Source: Puia sp963703355 (lineage in GTDB: Bacteria > Bacteroidota > Bacteroidia > Chitinophagales > Chitinophagaceae). From it: 64,000 nt of DNA. The DNA is taken from the NCBI GenBank assembly GCA_963703355.1, contig OY969813.1, positions 248,001-312,000 of the forward strand, read 5' to 3'. The notes beneath the pieces were generated by a model. It was not told the DNA's origin and made no database searches. It worked only from the letters and a program-made list of their open reading frames with translations. The position numbers and the translations under genes were made by a program. This document shows positions 1 to 9,400 of the stretch, one piece after another. Position 1 is the stretch's first letter. The number at the start of each line of letters is the position of its first letter.

Positions 1-1
1 A

Positions 2-1531
2 TTTTATAGGTGGGCTTTTGACCGTCTTGATAACAACGGCATCATCGCCTTTATTACAAATAGGAGTTTTATTGATAGTCGCACATTTGATGGATTTAGA
101 AAGACAGTGAAAGATGAATTTGACTTCGCATATATTGTCGATACGAAAAGTGATGTTCGCTCGAATCCTAAATTAAGTGGTACGATTCATAATGTCTTCG
201 GAATACAAACTGGCGTAGCGATAATGATTTTGATTAAAAAATATAGCAACGATAAAAAGAAAAATTGTAATATCTACTATGCTTCTTTAGAAGACGACTG
301 GAAAAAAGAGAAAAAACTTCAATGGCTATCAGAAAACCCTCTGGAACAAATTTCATTTACACACATTCAACCTGATAGTAAAAATAATTGGGTTAATCAA
401 TCAGACAATGATTTTAATACCCTTTTGCCGACTGTCTCTAAAGAAGGTAAGCAGGGGAAAACAACTAAGGTTTTATTTAAAATATATTCTACTGGTATTA
501 ATTCGGGTAGAGATGAGTGGATAATCGACAGCAATCGTGATTTACTTGAATTAAAAATGAAATACTACATTTCAGAATTTAATAAAAACAATTCTGATAC
601 AATAGAATACGATCAAAAAATTAAATGGTCAAGAAATATAAAGGAGAAATTGAAAAGAGGTAAGAAAGAAGAATTTAGTGATAAAAAGCTAGTTAAAATA
701 GCATATAGGCCCTTTACGATTAATTGGCTTTACAATTCAAATATTTATATTGACGAGAGAGGAAATTCAAATGAAATCTTTGGTGAACAGCTTGAATTTC
801 CAAACATTGGTTTTGGATTTACCGGTCCTAACTCTCAGAAACCTTTTTTAGTACAAGGAACAAATGCTGTTACAGACTACCATTTCGTAGGAGCCGCATC
901 GTCCACTCAGTTTATACCTTATCAAATATTTAATGATAACGGGGAAAAGCTTGATAACATTACCGACTGGGGATTTAATCAGTTTATAAAATTTTATGGA
1001 AAAAAAAATGTAACAAAAGAAAATATATTTTATTATGTATATGCTGTGCTGCACAACCCATCATATAGAAGCAAATATGAAATGAATTTAAAACAAGAGT
1101 TTCCACGAATTCCATTTTACCAAGACTTTAAACAATGGTCTACTTGGGGTAAAGAATTGATGGATTTGCATGTTAATTTTGATAAGTGCAATTTATTTGA
1201 ACTTGAGGAAATTACAGTTCTGACGTTAAATAATCCGAAGCTGAAACTTAAAGTCGATAAAAATATTGGGAATATATTTATCGATGAGAACACGTATTTG
1301 AGAGGTGTCCCTACTGATGCTTGGGAATATAAGCTAGGTATTAGAAGCGCATTGGAATGGGTTCTTGATCAGAGCGGAGAAAGTAAATCAAAGGATGCGA
1401 CTATTTACGAAATGTTTAATTCTTATAGATTTGCGAACAATAAGCCAGCGGTTATTAATCTACTCAAAAAGATTTGTACTGTGAGTGTTGAAACAATGAA
1501 AATTATAAAGCAAATGGAGGCCTTTAAATAG
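2..1531 (+). CDS. Type ISP-like restriction-modification enzyme, C-terminal part (5' truncated by window edge)
   Basis: The frame is open from base 2 and runs to a TAG at 1529-1531, giving 509 visible residues; the true start lies left of the window. The visible part begins in the last portion of an N6-adenine methyltransferase fold (hydrophobic strand GIIAFITNRSF, then a long RTFDGFRK helix) and continues into a target-recognition region. Near residues 435-457 it has the segment GVPTDAWEYKLGIRSALEWV, which I associate with the C-terminal specificity domain of single-chain type ISP (LlaBIII-like) enzymes. In that family nuclease, helicase, methylase and recognition domains are in one chain that methylates and cuts DNA. 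The NPPY catalytic motif and the helicase would lie off-window, so activity cannot be judged. A type IIG or PglX-like methylase is the main alternative. It is the first gene of the defence island. Confidence 0.72.
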   Translation, partial: FYRWAFDRLDNNGIIAFITNRSFIDSRTFDGFRKTVKDEFDFAYIVDTKSDVRSNPKLSGTIHNVFGIQTGVAIMILIKKYSNDKKKNCNIYYASLEDDWKKEKKLQWLSENPLEQISFTHIQPDSKNNWVNQSDNDFNTLLPTVSKEGKQGKTTKVLFKIYSTGINSGRDEWIIDSNRDLLELKMKYYISEFNKNNSDTIEYDQKIKWSRNIKEKLKRGKKEEFSDKKLVKIAYRPFTINWLYNSNIYIDERGNSNEIFGEQLEFPNIGFGFTGPNSQKPFLVQGTNAVTDYHFVGAASSTQFIPYQIFNDNGEKLDNITDWGFNQFIKFYGKKNVTKENIFYYVYAVLHNPSYRSKYEMNLKQEFPRIPFYQDFKQWSTWGKELMDLHVNFDKCNLFELEEITVLTLNNPKLKLKVDKNIGNIFIDENTYLRGVPTDAWEYKLGIRSALEWVLDQSGESKSKDATIYEMFNSYRFANNKPAVINLLKKICTVSVETMKIIKQMEAFK

Positions 1532-1791
1532 ATTGAATTGTAGTAATATTAATAATAGAGAATCCATTCATAACGTTCTTCAGCTGATATCATTTTAAGA
1601 GACTAATACTGTTGAGTCCAAATTTTTAGGTATTTAAAGGTCAACATCGAACGCTTAATTTGCTACGACTATTCGAAATAAATGATTTTGTTATGTATAA
1701 GTAAGCAAATACCCTTAGCCTTCCTAAGGATGATCGATAATTTATTCCGGATTAATATTGTTATACTTTTAGGATTAATATTGGAACCATC
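1532..1791. other. Intergenic gap before the SIR2-HerA operon
   Basis: 260 bp, AT-rich, without a coding frame I believe. A small hairpin (CCTTAG/CTAAGG, 1713-1729) has no T tract, so I do not call it a terminator. The last 50 bases carry a promoter-like pair of boxes and a 12-bp direct repeat, listed separately. No short-unit array of the type found in the core chromosome is present. Confidence 0.5.
1741..1783 (+). promoter_or_regulatory. Putative promoter with flanking 12-bp direct repeats upstream of the SIR2 gene
   Basis: TTTA (1741-1744) and TACTTTTA (1764-1771) are separated by 19 bp. They resemble the Bacteroidota -33 (TTTG) and -7 (TAnnTTTG) boxes with one mismatch each. The 12-mer GGATTAATATTG occurs at 1749-1760 and again at 1772-1783, 23 bp apart, on either side of the -7-like box and ending 8 bp before the ATG of the SIR2 gene. 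A direct repeat placed like this could be an operator. This is inference from position only. Confidence 0.35.
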
Positions 1792-3123
1792 ATGGATACG
1801 ATAGATTGGAATAAGAAGCACATATTAAAGGCCAGCACTGAATTAAATGGCTATGACTCACCTCCGGATTACAAAGTACTGCGTTCTAAAATAGAACCTT
1901 GGCTGAGCGCCATCTTTCAGTCTGAACACTTTTCGCTTTTAGTTGGTTCCGGATTGACCAGTGCATTAGCACACCTCTCTAAAATACAGGTACAGGAGAT
2001 GGGGCGACTTGAATTTAATGGAACGTCCTACAGTCAACGAATTAAATTAAGCTCGGAAAAATCAGCGTCAGCAATGGAGAGGGGTGAAGCGAATCTGGAA
2101 GACGATTTCAGAGTAGCGCTTGAATTGTTAAGAGGGTATGAAATATTAGAAGATGATAATAGAAATACGCTGCTGGCAGAAATGAATGTAAAATTAAACG
2201 CTTTTGTAAAATCTATTTTATCCACAGAGATGAAATTTATTGAAAAACTGAATTCTTCGAATGAAATAGACAAAAACGACGGAGTGAATGCATTCGGTTA
2301 CCTGCAGGCTTTTTTGCTCAGTTTTTCAAGCAGGGCAGCCTCGCGTGAACGATTAAATATTTTTACTACGAATTACGACAGATTCTTGGAATATGGTTGC
2401 GATGAAGTGGGTGTATTGCTGCTGGATCGCTTCAAAGGCAAATTGCAGCCAATTTTTAGAAATACCAGATTGGAATTGGATTATCATTACAATCCACCAG
2501 GCATACGGGGAGAACCACGATATGTTGAAGGGGTTGCAAGAATAACCAAACTCCATGGTTCAATAGATTGGAGTTTCAAAGGACATGGTAAAATTATAAG
2601 GTCGCTTTTGCCTTTTGGTGCCGCTTCAAATCATCCGGATATTCCAGAATATGCCACCGATCATGTGGTTATTTACCCTAACTCAGCGAAAGATATTGAA
2701 ACGGCATATTATCCATATTCTGAATTATTTAGAGATTTTTCTACGTCTATTTGTCGGCCAAATTCAGCGATTGTCACATATGGTTATGGTTTCGGGGATT
2801 CGCATATCAATAGAATTATTGCTGACATGTTTACGATTCCATCAACCCATCTTGTCATTATAGCCTTTAGTGATCCGGGAGACAGAATTCAGCGGTTTCT
2901 GAAAGACAAAAATAAAGATCAGTACACGTTGCTTTTGGGAAGCCATTTTGGTGATTTGGAAACACTCGTTGATAATTATTTGCCTAAATCTGCCATTGAC
3001 CGGCTTACAATTAAAATGCGCGATTTAATTGGTAAAAGAGATTTTACAACGCCGATAATAGGTAAACCAGAAAATCAGACTCCAAACAATCAAACGATCA
3101 ATACCGATGACCTCCCATTTTAA
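1792..3123 (+). CDS. SIR2-domain protein (NADase-type defence effector, partner of HerA)
   Basis: 443 residues. SIR2-fold motifs appear in order: GSG at 52-54 (dinucleotide-binding loop), TTNYD at 192-196, KLHGS at 253-257 with the likely catalytic His255, and GYGFGDSH at 331-338. This is the bacterial defence type of SIR2 domain (SIR2_2-like), which in characterised systems cleaves NAD+ on phage infection rather than deacetylating proteins. The N-terminal 40 residues and the polar tail (about 400-443) match nothing I know. There is no SLOG domain after the SIR2 fold, unlike ThsA of Thoeris. The 3' end overlaps the HerA gene by 17 bp, which implies translational coupling and a shared complex. 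SIR2-HerA pairs (Nezha-type) are established anti-phage modules in which the two proteins co-assemble. The fold is clear; NADase activity is inferred from the family. Confidence 0.88.
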   Translation: MDTIDWNKKHILKASTELNGYDSPPDYKVLRSKIEPWLSAIFQSEHFSLLVGSGLTSALAHLSKIQVQEMGRLEFNGTSYSQRIKLSSEKSASAMERGEANLEDDFRVALELLRGYEILEDDNRNTLLAEMNVKLNAFVKSILSTEMKFIEKLNSSNEIDKNDGVNAFGYLQAFLLSFSSRAASRERLNIFTTNYDRFLEYGCDEVGVLLLDRFKGKLQPIFRNTRLELDYHYNPPGIRGEPRYVEGVARITKLHGSIDWSFKGHGKIIRSLLPFGAASNHPDIPEYATDHVVIYPNSAKDIETAYYPYSELFRDFSTSICRPNSAIVTYGYGFGDSHINRIIADMFTIPSTHLVIIAFSDPGDRIQRFLKDKNKDQYTLLLGSHFGDLETLVDNYLPKSAIDRLTIKMRDLIGKRDFTTPIIGKPENQTPNNQTINTDDLPF

Positions 3124-5245
3124 TTTTGATCAACTTAGAAATCTGAGTATCGGTACGGTTGAATATGTGTCTCCTGTAGAAATCAGGGTGCTTTTGGAAA
3201 CAGATGCTCCCAGAAATATGGCGCTCAATACAGGAATTCCAAATTTATTTCCGAGAATTAATGGATTTGTACTGATACCCAATGAAGTTGGTGCGCTCGT
3301 CGGCACGATAAGTTGGTTGGGTATCGAGCACTCCCAATTTCCCAAAAGGAAAGGATTTAAGGATTATGATTTAATCGACCTCCCTTTTCCATTACGAAAA
3401 ATGGCCATAAGCCCAATCGGGACCTTGAAAAGTGAAATTAGAAATAAAGCGACCCATTATAAATTGGAACGGGGTATTTACTCCTTCCCTTCAATCGGAG
3501 ACACAGTAGTTCTTCCTAAAGATGACCAGTTAAAATCAATTATCGAAAATGACGATGAATTGGCCTTTATAAAAATTGGTATTGCGCCCATTGCTGGAAA
3601 TGCGGAGGTAAGAATTAACCCGGATAAAATGTTTGGAAGACATTTAGCTGTGTTGGGCAACACGGGAAGTGGCAAGTCCTGTTCAGTGGCCGGTTTAATT
3701 CGCTGGTCACTGGAAGAGGCCGAAATTAAGAAAACGATCAAGATGAGTCCTTTAAACGCACGATTTGTAGTTCTGGATCCAAATGGCGAGTACTCAAATT
3801 CTTTCAATGATCTGAACATTCCGGTAAATAAGTTTAAAATTGAAATCACGGCAGCGGAAATTGGGAAGTATTCCCAGCTTAGAATTCCTGCCTGGATGTG
3901 GAATAGTTATGAATGGAGTTCATTTACGATGGCTACAGGAAAGACCCAACGACCGATATTAAGGCGAGCTTTACGAGAGTTGAAAGGGGGTATTAAATTG
4001 GGTGCCAAGGACATTACACCTACCGTAAGAAATTTTTTTTCAAGTTGCTTGGTATCTTTAAAATCGGACATAAATATTGGCGTTTCTGCTTTTAATGAAA
4101 AGCCTGGCAGGGGCGATTTTGGGCGTAAGATCTTAAGTTTTTCTAAAGATGCTTTATTTTATTCTGGAAAGTGTGGTGGCAAATTGAAAATAGACTTGGA
4201 AACTCTTGCAGAATTATTAAACAAAATATCTGGCAAAAGATCCAAAACATTTATAAAAGATGGAGAAACGATAGATTACTATGAAGGCTTCGAAATTTCC
4301 GAAGCTACAGCCGCCGTAGATGCTGTACAAAGCTTTGTCGATACCATAGGAGGCTTTTCTGTTAACGAGGGGCCTAATGAAGATATGCCTATAGAATTTG
4401 ATATTGACCTATTGACAAATCATTTGCAGGTAATTGCGGAGGAGCAGGGCGTATTACAATTTCTTGACTTTTTAATTATGCGAATAAAAACGCTGCTTGC
4501 GGATGCAAGAATGAAAGACACGATCGGTAACAATCCAGAAATCACCTTGGAAAAATGGCTGGATTCATATTTGACAGGTGTGACAATCATAGATCTCTCT
4601 TTAATACCTGCGGATATTATTCATATTGTGGTTGCTTCTATTTCCAGAATTATTTTTGAAGCCATTCAAAGATTCAGAAGATTTAATGGAAATGTGCTCC
4701 CGACCGTTCTTGTCCTAGAAGAGGCCCACAATTTTGTAAAGAAACAGTCTGCCTATAACGATGAAATTTCTCCGCTTGAAATTTGTAGCCAAACTTTTGA
4801 AAAGATTGCTAAAGAAGGGCGAAAATTTGGACTTAGCCTTTTAATTTCTTCTCAAAGGCCTTCCGAACTTTCAGATACCGTGTTGTCGCAATGTAATACC
4901 TATCTTTTACACCGACTGGTAAATGACAGAGATCAGGATTTAGTTAAAAGGCTGGTACCTGACAATATTGGTGGACTCCTTGATGAACTACCGATGTTGC
5001 CGACAAAGAAGGCCATCCTCCTTGGGTGGGCTTCTCCCATACCCATTTTAATCGAAATGAATGATTTGGAAAAAAAGTATCGTCCAAAGTCTGATGACCC
5101 TGACTTCTGGGATGTTTGGACGGGAAATGCTGAAAGAAAGGTTAATTGGAAGGATATTGCTGAAGAATGGCAAAAGGATAGGAACGGACTCAAAAAAGAT
5201 GAATCAGCGGAGGGCGAAGAGGAACTCGTTAATGATGATTTCTAG
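3107..5245 (+). CDS. HerA-type hexameric ATPase (DUF87), partner of the SIR2 protein
   Basis: 712 residues. The N-terminal ~100 residues look like a HAS barrel (beta-rich IGTVEYVSPVEIRVLL onward). The RecA-like core has Walker A GNTGSGKS at 184-191, Walker B LVLEEAH with Glu538-Glu539 and His541, and the HerA-typical segment GRKFGLSLLISSQRPSEL followed by LSQCNT. About 250 residues between the two Walker motifs form the helical insertion of HerA ATPases. HerA normally works with NurA in DNA end processing, but no NurA is present. Instead the gene begins inside the SIR2 gene (ATG 14 bp before the SIR2 stop codon), as in SIR2-HerA defence pairs where the ATPase ring scaffolds the effector and may sense or unwind phage DNA. 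The acidic tail (EGEEELVNDDF) may be a docking peptide, which is a guess. Confidence 0.9.
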   Translation: MTSHFNFDQLRNLSIGTVEYVSPVEIRVLLETDAPRNMALNTGIPNLFPRINGFVLIPNEVGALVGTISWLGIEHSQFPKRKGFKDYDLIDLPFPLRKMAISPIGTLKSEIRNKATHYKLERGIYSFPSIGDTVVLPKDDQLKSIIENDDELAFIKIGIAPIAGNAEVRINPDKMFGRHLAVLGNTGSGKSCSVAGLIRWSLEEAEIKKTIKMSPLNARFVVLDPNGEYSNSFNDLNIPVNKFKIEITAAEIGKYSQLRIPAWMWNSYEWSSFTMATGKTQRPILRRALRELKGGIKLGAKDITPTVRNFFSSCLVSLKSDINIGVSAFNEKPGRGDFGRKILSFSKDALFYSGKCGGKLKIDLETLAELLNKISGKRSKTFIKDGETIDYYEGFEISEATAAVDAVQSFVDTIGGFSVNEGPNEDMPIEFDIDLLTNHLQVIAEEQGVLQFLDFLIMRIKTLLADARMKDTIGNNPEITLEKWLDSYLTGVTIIDLSLIPADIIHIVVASISRIIFEAIQRFRRFNGNVLPTVLVLEEAHNFVKKQSAYNDEISPLEICSQTFEKIAKEGRKFGLSLLISSQRPSELSDTVLSQCNTYLLHRLVNDRDQDLVKRLVPDNIGGLLDELPMLPTKKAILLGWASPIPILIEMNDLEKKYRPKSDDPDFWDVWTGNAERKVNWKDIAEEWQKDRNGLKKDESAEGEEELVNDDF

Positions 5246-5295
5246 TTTTGTGAATAAATGAAGACTTCTGGTTTTGTATTTATAAACATGGTTGA

Positions 5296-6285
5296 ATGCG
5301 GTTAATGAAAGATTTCCAAAAGCAGTCAAAAGAAATTGTTGGCTTTTTAAGCCTGGCTGATACCGCCTTAAAAACAATGGACGAAGAAGTCATTCAGAGA
5401 CTGAGAACTTCTACGGAATCATTTATTATTATCCATTGCGGTAAGGAAAGTGTTTTTTTTAAAAATTATTCGACAATTGATAAATGGAGCAGTGTCGTTA
5501 ATTTAAAACAGATCAGGGGTTTATTGTTGTCCTTAAAGGATCATATGGAAACATCAAATGTTACGAATGTATCGGGCGAGTTGTCATGGTTGTTGCTGGA
5601 CTTGTTTTTTCAGAATGTTCATTATAATCTGGAGGCTATCCAGAACCTGCTTAAAAACGATTCCAACTATTTTCAATTTAATAAAGGGCAAGCGATAGCC
5701 ATATTTAACCGGTTTAAGGAAAGACAGATTATTGCCTATACGGGTAATGGGCAGGCCTATACGATTACTAGTGAAGGAAGGAAAATGCACAAAAGACTTT
5801 TGGATCAGCGTACGTTAAAACCAATTTCCCCTTTAGCCTCGTCTGCTATTTTGAAAATGAGTGGTTACTGGGATGTCTTTTTGTGTCACTCTTCGATAGA
5901 TAAGGAAACTGTAAGAAAAATTTGCGGGGATTTGGAAAGCAGGGGTGTTTTATGCTGGTTCGATGAACGTGAAATTCAACCGGGCGACGCTATTTTAGAT
6001 AAAATAGCCTACGGGCTGCTTAACAGTAAACATATTGTTCCTTTCATCAGTCACTCACAACTGAAATCAGGATGGGCAAGAAATGAATATCAATCTGTGT
6101 TAGCAAGGATCATAGCAGAAACCACTTCACAGAAAATCATCCCGGTTGTGCTGGACGATACGTCGCATGAAAATATTCCACTTTTCCTTTCCAGTTACAG
6201 GTATGAGCGATACATAGAACCCGGGGAATATGAGCGATTCCTTAGTTATTTAGAAAAAACCAAAGGATCACAAAACAAATACTAG
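5296..6285 (+). CDS. TIR-domain protein with N-terminal helical/winged-helix-like region
   Basis: 329 residues. The C-terminal part from about residue 191 is a TIR domain: WDVFLCHSS (strand A), DLESRGVLCWFDEREIQPGD (BB-loop region), IVPFISHSQLKSGWARNEY with Trp260 and Glu264 in the WxxxE arrangement of NAD+-consuming TIR domains, then IIPVVLDD. Residues 1-185 are not a domain I recognise. Residues 112-170 (ending in IIAYTGNGQAYTITSEGRK) resemble a winged helix, so nucleic-acid or partner sensing is possible. The gene follows HerA by 50 bp on the same strand. Bacterial TIR proteins act as NADases or make cyclic ADP-ribose signals; a signal feeding the SIR2-HerA pair is an attractive inference but unproven. 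ATG at 5296 is used; an in-frame ATG at residue 4 is also possible. Confidence 0.85.
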   Translation: MRLMKDFQKQSKEIVGFLSLADTALKTMDEEVIQRLRTSTESFIIIHCGKESVFFKNYSTIDKWSSVVNLKQIRGLLLSLKDHMETSNVTNVSGELSWLLLDLFFQNVHYNLEAIQNLLKNDSNYFQFNKGQAIAIFNRFKERQIIAYTGNGQAYTITSEGRKMHKRLLDQRTLKPISPLASSAILKMSGYWDVFLCHSSIDKETVRKICGDLESRGVLCWFDEREIQPGDAILDKIAYGLLNSKHIVPFISHSQLKSGWARNEYQSVLARIIAETTSQKIIPVVLDDTSHENIPLFLSSYRYERYIEPGEYERFLSYLEKTKGSQNKY

Positions 6286-6428
6286 ATATTTATTCTCATT
6301 TGCAGAAAAACAAGTTTTATGATATGGATTTCGGGGTGTTGATTGACCAAATTTTTAGTTCCTGAATAGCCTAAATCATGGTTATATTTATGTGATTCTA
6401 GAAGGCGAAGTATCAAAACTTCCTATAA

Positions 6429-9400
6429 ATGAATGAATTAGAGACTCCTTTGGAACATTTATTCCTGTACATCAGGGATATATTCAGAAATTCCCAGAAT
6501 TGTCACGACTTCAGAAAGGAACAAAATAATGAAAAGAAAAAGCAAGTTAATTACTGGCAAGTTGACGAATTAAATGCAATATCCAAACATGCGATACGAC
6601 AGAATATTGCCGAAATCGAATTTGCGCTCACGCCAGATGCTTCCGCCACAGAGAATTCCTTTTTAACACTAAGACGCATACCGATTCCTTCAAAACCGGT
6701 AATGCCTGAGCCATTACTAGAATGGACAATTCTGAATGAAACCAACGTTTTTAAGCCGCAATTGCAGCATAAAAACCAGATTGAAAAAACTGAAAAATTT
6801 GCAGATTCGACACAAAGAATCAAAGCATTAGAAGCTTTTAGGAAAACGCCGACGCTATTAATTCCTGATGTTCTGCCTGTAGGACTGGATGGATGGATAA
6901 GTTTTAAAAATGAAGCAGAATATGATATCATTCCTGAAAAAATAATACTGACAAAATTCGAATCAGACGCTCACCGGATGCAGTCCTTTAAACAGTTTAC
7001 CCAGGAATTAGAGAGTTATTACAAAATCAATGAAATACCCCTGCAGATTAACGCGCTCTATGATGGATTCCATAAACTATACTATGATTTAAAAGGTAGG
7101 GACAGTATAAAATTGTATTTGTCCTTTGGATTGGTACAAGGAGAAATAGGCGGGAAAGTTTATTCCAATTACTTATTCCATATTCCCCTGAAATTAAGTC
7201 TGAAAAAACAGGAAATAAAAATCGAATATGATACGTTTCGGAATAAACTGTTCGCCGAACAAAATTTCTTAGACCTCTTCGACGAACATTTCAAGGACGA
7301 AGGACCGGCGGCCATAGAAGAAAAAAAGAAGGATGTATTGAAAACCCTCAATGATTTCAATACAAGGCAATTGCAATTTTTCTTCGAACGGGATTTCATT
7401 CGCGCTTCCTTTTATGAACCTGCGTTGGATCTGCTTAAAGTCTTTCCCGATAAGAATACGCGCTTTTTCACAAGAGAGGACCTCGATTTGGCGTTCGATC
7501 TTTCTGCAATTACCAATCAATTAGACTTCAGTTTTTCCCCGATTATTCAGACCAAACTGGCAGAAACCAAAATTGAAATCGCCAATGACGCGGATAATAT
7601 TGCAAACAAAATTTACGAGCTGAAACAGCTAAACCGAATTGACCAGATTCCCGATTTTTTCAAAAAACTGTTTTCTCTTGAAGTGCCGCAAGATAAGGAG
7701 TCAGGAGCCAAATCAAATGATCAGACAGATGCATCAGTAAAAGAAAGCGTCCGTTTCGAACCCGTTAAGTATTTGTTTCCTTTACCCGTAAACGATGAAC
7801 AACTGGAAATTGTAAAAAGACTAAGCGAACAAAATGCGGTGACCGTAAAAGGACCGCCGGGAACAGGTAAAAGTCACACCATTGCCAACCTTATCTCCCA
7901 TTTTGTTGCTCAGGGAAAATCCATATTGGTTGTTTCTCACAATTCAAAAGCGCTGAGTGTCATTAAAGACAAACTTCCACAGGGGATTCAGGAACTCGCG
8001 ATATCCCTAGTCAATGATGGTCAGGGAAAAGAAAATTTAAAAGCTTCTGTCAGTTCAATTATTGGAAATATTTCAAATAAATTTCATGATCATACTAAAG
8101 TGGAGCAGGCCGGAATGGAATTGGTAATGCTTGAGAAAAAATATCAGGGGGAACTGGCTAAAATCTACAGCCTGATACACGCCAACAGTAAACAGCTTGA
8201 AATATGGAATCCGTTTACCAAAATCCCGGAAAAGAAAACTGGTACACAGTGGGCCGAGTATTTATTCGAGAACAAATTGGAAGAACCCCTTTTCATTTCT
8301 GATGAGATACATCATCATCTAAACACCGCGCATCTCACTTCTGACCTTTTAGACTTAGTGGACGCTGGTAAGAAACTACAACCACATGATTTCGGCTTAT
8401 GCAAATATGAATTTATTGATAAGGATCAATTCATGCCGGTCAATGCGTTGCGGACCATCGAAGACCAACTGAATGAAATCCGGATCGAAATCGATCCCGA
8501 AAATTTTAATTCGATCGATTATAAAGTTTTGGATTCCGATTTCTTTGATGCGCTTAATCGTTTCAACTCGAAATTAAAAAAAATAAGGCTTTACAAGATA
8601 TCTTCCGCACTGCTAGCAAACCGGGATTTCAGTTTCAAGGAATTGAACACTTTATTGGAAAATAACAAGTCGTTATTGGAGCAATTAAAATATGCAAACC
8701 TAAACCTACTTGATTATAATGTAGACATCTCACCCCTGATAGATTCCAATCCTTTCGAACTATTTGATCAGATAAATCAATTGATTTTGAAATTTGGGGG
8801 TAATAAAACATTGGGCTTTGTATCCAGAAAACTTCTTAATAAACAACAAAGCCGGTTTTTGGAATGCACGGTAAATTTTAGCGATGCGACAACCATTGAA
8901 AGATTAAAAATTATTGAAATAGAGATTGGCAAACAAAAAATAACAGCACAACTAAAAATTACTTTTTCCAATTTCTATGACCAGAAAAAACTTGGGTCTG
9001 TATCGGATGTCAGCGAAACAATTGATGCCTTAAGTGACATCTCATTATTTATTCAGGAGCTAAATGAATTTAATCATGTTCTTCAACATAAAAAACTTAA
9101 AAAACTAGACTTTAATTCACTTGAATTTCAGGAAGATGTTTCTATTCTCAATAGCCTGTTTCTGTATGTCCAATACCAAAATTGTCAAGGGATACTCAAT
9201 GACTGGGTCACAAAAATTCAGAATCATTTAAATCCACATCCGCTGATTGAAAAAATCAGCGAAGCGGTGGAGAGTGCTGAGCGCATGACCTATGAGATGT
9301 ATATGACGGAATACCTGCACCTAAGAGATGTATCAGTTATATCGAAAAAATATGAAGGCTTAGTTAAAGCGCTTTTTATACATTTTCCAAAAACAACTGG

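Noticed and set aside
2..1531. BREX PglX-type methylase
   Set aside because: The segment GVPTDAWEYKLGIRSALEWV points to the type ISP specificity domain, and no other BREX gene is present.
1792..6285. Thoeris system (SIR2 plus TIR)
   Set aside because: The SIR2 protein has no SLOG domain after the SIR2 fold and overlaps a HerA gene, so the SIR2-HerA assignment fits better; a functional parallel with Thoeris is kept only as an inference.
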